Below are positions 59,354-64,000 of a stretch of 64,000 nucleotides of DNA, one piece after another. Origin of the DNA: Amylostereum areolatum (Eukaryota > Basidiomycota > Agaricomycetes > Russulales > Stereaceae); NCBI GenBank assembly GCA_012932865.1, contig SAXG01000025.1:372001-436000 (forward strand), read 5' to 3'. The number at the start of each line of letters is the position of its first letter. Position 1 is the stretch's first letter. The notes beneath the pieces were generated by a model. That model saw only the letters and a list, made by a program, of their open reading frames with translations. It had not been told where the DNA came from and made no database searches. A program made the translations under genes and the position numbers.

Positions 59354-60234
59354 ATGCCTCGTACAATCACCTCTTATCCGCGCAAGCGCTCTCATCCCAC
59401 CTCTTCCGCCGGGCGGTCCATCGTCGACTCATCAGACGACGATACGCCTATCGCAAAAGTTGTAGCTCGGGCAACTAAAGCAAAAAGGATGAAAAGGAAT
59501 AAGGAGGTGAGTTGATGGGCTACCTCTGCACTATGTTCTCTTGGAGTACTCACATTGCCCGATGAGGCTCAGGATAGCTCGCATGGTCATAATGATTTGA
59601 GCTTTGCGGAGTCGCCGTTGGCGGGCTATAGTGGACAAGGGTGTAGCACGGCCAAGTCAGCGACGACGGAAGAGCCTGTGGCTGCAAACTACGAGACAAT
59701 GGTACGTGGTTGTCTCTCCCCCGGATCTGTCACTCCATGTACTCCCCAAATAGGTCTCCATTAAAGCTAGCTCTCTGACCGCTATCATCAAGTGCGCCGT
59801 CTGTACCGAGAAAATGACATTGCCTTTTATGTACGTGAACGGTGAGGCTGCTTTTCTGCATATCCTGTCTCTCAATTGTGTCCTCCAGTCTGAACTGTGG
59901 ACATGTCTTTTGTGCGCCCTGCATATCAAGATGGTTTTCTGAGATCCTTGACAAGCATATCGACAAACATCCAAGCTTCCAACCTCACTACTTTCGACCT
60001 CCATTCTCGCAGGCTCAGCTTCTTGGCCTCCCTGCCTACGAGCAACGATACCTTCTCGACCGGAACAGGCAATCGAACTGTCCTAACTACACCTGCCCTT
60101 TGTGCCGTCGAGGTGTCACAGCGCGTCCCGTTGAATGCTTTACCATCAAGGCTCTTGTGCAGGCAGTAGGGCAGGAGGATGAAGGGAAGGAATTGGCTAA
60201 GGATGTATGGGATCAGTACTTCGGATCTGCTTAA
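59354..60234 (+). CDS. RING-finger protein (C3HC4), probable E3 ubiquitin ligase
   Basis: Four exons, 59354-59506, 59573-59701, 59754-59830 and 59889-60234, join in frame to 234 residues. The N-terminus is basic and carries a Ser-Asp-Asp-Asp motif (IVDSSDDDTPIAKV). The RING finger spans an exon border: KCAVCTEKMTLPF, then LNCGHVFCAPCISRWF, a 50-residue insertion, and YTCPLCRRGV, giving Cys-x2-Cys, Cys-x-His-x2-Cys-x2-Cys, Cys-x2-Cys. The long insertion between the sixth and seventh ligands is common in small Agaricomycete RING proteins. It should bind a ubiquitin E2 enzyme. It is divergent from the neighbouring transcription-factor-like gene with only 221 bp between starts, so they may share a promoter. 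Confidence 0.85.
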
Positions 60235-60280
60235 ATAATATTCTCAGCCTAGGCTGTACACAATTGGGTTCGAGACAGGA

Positions 60281-60469
60281 TGAGGTGCAACGCACTCTGA
60301 GACCCTGGCGGGATTGACACGGGATCGACAACGACTTAGAAGGCCGGGGGAAGGGGGACCAGAACTACTTTCATTACATTGATCTATCCCTACCATGCTC
60401 CCACAGATCTTCACATGGCTATATAGATCTCGTGCTACCTTTGAACAACACCCCCTGCCCCCGCACACC
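60281..60469 (-). repeat. Dispersed repeat R2, inverted copy
   Basis: Complement of 34291-34485 with many shared blocks. It starts 47 bp after the RING gene stop, in the likely 3' UTR. Confidence 0.85.
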
Positions 60470-60664
60470 ACGGATGCGTACGCACACCCTCACCACGCAC
60501 GCACCCGTCCCGCCTGATACGCACGACCCCCGACGCACACGCCCCCGCACTTGCGATACGCGATGGACGCGGGTCCGCTTGTGCGATGCACACGGCGACA
60601 GCCTTCCTCGGGTTCAAGACGTTTTGTTGCCGCAGGACTATCGCCGCCGCTGCCATGCATAGAT

Positions 60665-61320
60665 TGACATTGGATGTCAACCCGCTCTAAGTGGCTGGGC
60701 AGGATCTCCAGACGTGCACACGCCCTTACGGAAGGGGAACGCAGATTCGGAAGGATAGAACCGTTGCCCGAGGAGAATGATTTCCCCTTTGGCTTTATCC
60801 ATGCCCTGATCTGCTGGGGGAATGTCTTGTGTGACTGTAGATATAATCTGTCAGGCCCACTCAAAGTGAGGAAGATGCGTCAATACGTACATTCGTCGGA
60901 TATCCACGCCCATATATCCTTGACGAGGCGCTCATCCTTGTGTTGAGATACATGGAGGATGAGCAGCTTGGCGGTGGATAGGTCGTACGGTTCCGCATAG
61001 ACTTGGTAAAGCTGAAGCCAATGATCAACATCTCAGACTTTTAACCTGACAGCGTGACGAGACGGACCTCCGAGACGTTGTATAATCCCCGTTCTAGCGC
61101 GAAGCGTTCCTGTAGCTCTTCATCGGCTGGCTCCAGACGACCCTCGGTGCCAGCGTGTTGAAGATCTCCAGTTGTGCCTGCGATACCTCCAGCTTTTCTT
61201 CGAGTTCAGTCAGGAACGCGATCGCGAATTCGTGACGAAATTTGGCGTTACCGACGGCGAGTGTGAGGTACTCGATTCGTTGGGATAGCAAGACGAGACG
61301 GAGAATGTAGCGAGACGTAA
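60665..61320 (-). pseudogene. NUP155/NUP170-type nucleoporin relic (C-terminal part)
   Basis: Minus-strand segments in the order of the C-terminus of the large inner-ring nucleoporin NUP155 (yeast Nup157/Nup170): LLSQRIEYLTLAVGNAKF, FLTELEEKLEVSQAQLEIFN, ERGLYNVSEVRLVTLS, LQLYQVYAEPYDLSTAKLLI LHVSQHKDERLVKDIWAWIS, and EIILLGQRFYPSESAFPF. The whole protein is about 1,300 residues, and this is less than a fifth of it. No upstream nucleoporin sequence can be followed beyond about 61,320, and the sequence stops in frame soon after SESAFPF. Two of the joins need unusual introns. I conclude it is a duplicated fragment and that the functional gene is elsewhere. Repeat R1 begins about 250 bp beyond its 5' end. 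Confidence 0.7.
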
Positions 61321-62242
61321 AGGTGAGGCTACCTCGTCTTGCAAAGACGACGACAATGATACTGACTGAGTAGATTCCGCAAAAGTACCCAGTACTTCAG
61401 CGGCCTTCCATGATCGTCGCCCGAGCGTCATGATGGCCTTCATGTGATTATACCGCTGAACGTCACTAGGGGACGCTAGCTAGACCAATACGGAGACAAA
61501 CACCCTTTCGCGGAGGTTGGGGGTGAGAGGAAGGCCTGAAGAGGAGCTCTGGGAGAGCATAATGATGTTCAGACGGGGTCAAGAGACACGAAAGGCAAAT
61601 CAACGGGTAAACCCGCGCTCGACGCACAAAAGTGAGATCAAGATGCGTGGGTTAAGATACGAAGTTTAATTTAGCAAGTGGCGAAAGAAAGGAAGACGGA
61701 ATGTGCAGGGGAGGAGCGTCGAGTGTTGAACGTTGAAGCTTGATGAAGCTTGAAGCATGGAGGCGGCGGAGCGTCGCGAAATCCCGCTTGCTTGGCTTTG
61801 TTTGTGCGGGGCGGCCCGACGCGCCAGAGTGGGCGAGTAACAAGACGCCAGCCATGCATATGGGCCCTGGCCCCTATTAGCCGCTCAAGGGGTTCCGTCT
61901 TCCGCACCTTTGTTGTCCTTCATCTTTGCACCTGCCTCTTTCGATCTCACTTTTGTGCGTCGGAATCAGGCTTCCCCCTTCTATATGCAAAAATTATTTG
62001 TGCTTTGGCAATGGCTGTGTATCAAGAGGAACCCTGCGCGCAGAAATACATCTCAAAGAGACCAAGGTTGTCTGTAGTCCTATCGACTCTACCTCTCTTG
62101 CATTGACTGCAATGAATGTTTGTCTCTTTGTCGTCTATTTTGCTCATCACCGTCTATATAACGAGATGAGATAGTATTGACTCTTCCACAAACCATTACT
62201 CGCGCAACTCTCTACACACCTCAACAACACCATACATATAAC
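61321..62242. other. Repeat-containing intergenic region
   Basis: Minus-strand frames at 61321-61560 (LTPNLRERVFVSVL; MTLGRRSWKAAEVLGTFAES) look partly coding but are not nucleoporin sequence that I recognise and cannot be joined. The rest holds R1 copies. Confidence 0.4.
61571..61965. repeat. R1 repeats as a facing pair
   Basis: A forward copy from 61571 to about 61830 (core 61620-61642; ending with CGCGAAATCCCGCTTGCTTGG and CCGACGCGCC) faces an inverted fragment with core 61941-61962. Confidence 0.85.
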
Positions 62243-63292
62243 ATGCTGCTCTCCTACATGATTTGGAACATCACCCGATCACTGCTCTCAATGGCCGTTC
62301 TTCTACACTTCGCTCTTTTTTCACTCGGGCACCTGGGACTTTATTTCGAGACGGCACTTAAACCCGTTTGCCGGGTCCAAGTCTTTCATCGCTTCTTTCC
62401 CTGCTCCCCCCCTCCTTTCTACATGGATCCCCTTTCCTCCACATCATCCGGACGGTTGCTCCACCCTCAAGAAATCCCTCCCTCTAACGACACCCTTCTC
62501 AGCATGTCTATTCACCTGGACACCCTCCTGGCCTCCCTGATGACAACCGCCCTCCCCGAAGCCAAGTTGACCAGCCCGCTGACCAACACTCTGCAAGAAG
62601 TACGCACTGTCGGTGTCAATCTTCACAGCCTTCTCGCCGAAGGTGAAAATACTATACTAGCGTGAGTTGCAAAGAGTCGATGATGGGCATCTCCTGACAT
62701 TGTCTACAGAATACATGCAGCTCACAAGCATGCAGCCCACGCTGCTACTGCATTTACCATGATGCTACTCAACCTTCTATGCCCTTCCTTTGCCCCCCAC
62801 ACTGTGTGCTTAGTTCAAGAGCACCGCGATCAAGTCACGGCCCATCTCCTCGCCAGCACAGTCGATGCAAGCCTGCACGATTTCAGCAAAACTGTTTCGG
62901 ACCTTATTGCGCACAATCGTGATCACATGGACCTCGCATTAGCCACGCTCCAACGTCAAATTTCTGACGAGGTCGGATGTCTTGAATCCAAGAAAGATGC
63001 CATGGATTCTAATGGACGGGGGACGTGGAGCATTACGCGTCCTCCGATGGCTGCCGTTGTTGAGGCGGAGACACTGCTAACGGCTGTAAGTGATGGGCGG
63101 TCGAGAGCATTGGCTCTTCGTTGGGCGATCGAAGAGCGACTCGTAGAGCTTGATGCTGTCGTAGTCGGTTCCTCGTCTGCCCTTCATGGACGTGGTTGGT
63201 CCGGCCTCACCACGCCCGAAAAAGTCCAATACGTGGTACATGTTGTCGATGTGATTCTTGGGCATTTGGAGGCTGTTCGCAGACTGGTTTGA
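62243..63292 (+). CDS. Conserved N-terminally membrane-anchored protein
   Basis: Two exons, 62243-62661 and 62710-63292, join across a 48-bp intron to 333 residues. The N-terminus has a hydrophobic segment (LSMAVLLHFALFSLGHLGLY) that would act as signal or anchor. The rest is mostly helical: LSMSIHLDTLLASLMTTALP, LTNTLQEVRTVGVNLHSLLA, VCLVQEHRDQVTAHLLASTV, ALRWAIEERLVELDAVVVG, and the end VVHVVDVILGHLEAVRRLV. No known domain. The ATG at 62243 is the first in a frame that opens with TTG at 62177. Confidence 0.6.
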
Positions 63293-64000
63293 TCTGAGTG
63301 CGTACATCCATTCTATCGTTTCTACCCGTGGTATTCATTCCTATTCTAGCAACTAGCAATGATGTAGCGTGAGGGGGGCAAATTGAAAGCCGTGTAGTTG
63401 ACATGGGTCGACTCAGATTATATATTCTGACTCGGTTGTTTGTTCACCCTTTTCACAATCCGTCTGGTAGTATTTGAAGGGTGGGCTTCCGTTATTGTAT
63501 TTTTTGTGTCTAAGGTCTAAGCCTTCGTCAACATACATGTTCATATACACAAAAGGTAATCTGCCTGGGGCCCTCGTCAGCGCACGACAAATATAGAGGG
63601 AATGGCGCTAGAAGATCGAGAACAGTGAGAGACCTTCATCTTCAAAATCCCGTGGGATGCATGGCATCTATCTTCTTAGTAACGATCTGGGCAAAATGAG
63701 ATCGGAGGCAGCCGGCGGCGCGCACTGGGGAAGTACAGGCTTGCGAGTCCGACCGTTCGCAACGACCGGTTCCTCAGCCGCCTTGCTTTGTTCCCGGCAG
63801 CCTTGTTTTCTTTCCGGATTTCAAAGCTGTGAGTTCTCATTCGCTGTCTCAGTTCATAGTCTAGCCTTCATGCATGTTCTGGACATCTTTGACCTTTGCA
63901 TCTCGTGGAAGGTCACTTATCCCTTCCAGTTCGCTGACGGAACTCGCCATAAGTAGGTTACAATAGCAAGACCCTGGGAACTCCGCTGTATATATAGTAC
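63293..64000. other. Window end, no supportable gene
   Basis: Probably 3' UTR of the preceding gene and the start of an intergenic region. A plus-strand frame at 63657-63956 has no recognisable content. Confidence 0.4.

Noticed and set aside
1..64000. CRISPR arrays, rRNA, bacterial operons, secondary-metabolite clusters
   Set aside because: No regular repeat-spacer pattern, no rRNA landmarks, no backbone enzymes; gene structure is eukaryotic throughout.

Overview
The window looks like nuclear DNA of an Agaricomycete (mushroom-forming basidiomycete), probably a polypore-like lineage. The evidence is short introns (about 48-90 bp) with GTRNGT...YAG borders in nearly every gene, G+C well above 50%, several single-copy F-box proteins of the basidiomycete type, a DUF6534 seven-helix membrane protein, a MYND protein, a small Zn2Cys6 protein, and several proteins whose pattern I know only from Agaricomycetes. 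There are no bacterial operons, CRISPR arrays or rRNA genes. The species call is inference.

Layout. 1-1.6 kb: a small Zn2Cys6 protein. 1.6-8.2 kb: long G-rich tract with no supportable gene. 8,235-12,256: a complete 4,022-bp Tc1/mariner-type transposon with 76-bp terminal inverted repeats and a TA duplication; besides the DDE transposase it carries a second seven-exon gene on the other strand. 12.5-14.2 kb: a long disordered Ser/Pro/Arg protein. 15.3-18.6 kb: an intron-rich, coding-like locus I cannot resolve. 19.9-24.5 kb: an F-box protein and a DUF6534 membrane protein. 25.6-33 kb: a decaying membrane protein, an AT-rich island, small unrecognised genes, and a damaged PEX3. 34.6-39.1 kb: a small protein, unresolved loci and a large F-box protein. 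39.2-47.6 kb: repeat-rich, with an F-box-like gene and a serine carboxypeptidase pseudogene. 47.9-63.3 kb: a dense gene run with an unknown Agaricomycete protein, an F-box protein, a SUN-domain protein, a MYND protein, a transcription-factor-like protein, a RING protein, a NUP155/170 relic and a conserved membrane-anchored protein.

The most unusual content is the mobile DNA and its effect on genes. (1) The two-gene TIR element at 8.2-12.3 kb. (2) A 297-bp TA-flanked MITE that sits inside a PEX3 coding exon and supplies a GTAAGG donor, so that it could be spliced out in frame. (3) A dispersed repeat family, recognised by a 19-22-bp core, that occurs about twelve times between 32.9 and 62 kb, often as facing pairs. 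One copy replaces the 5' end of PEX3 and another lies next to the NUP155/170 relic. The genes here do not form a pathway; the common theme is F-box/RING/MYND-type genes in a region being reworked by TIR elements.
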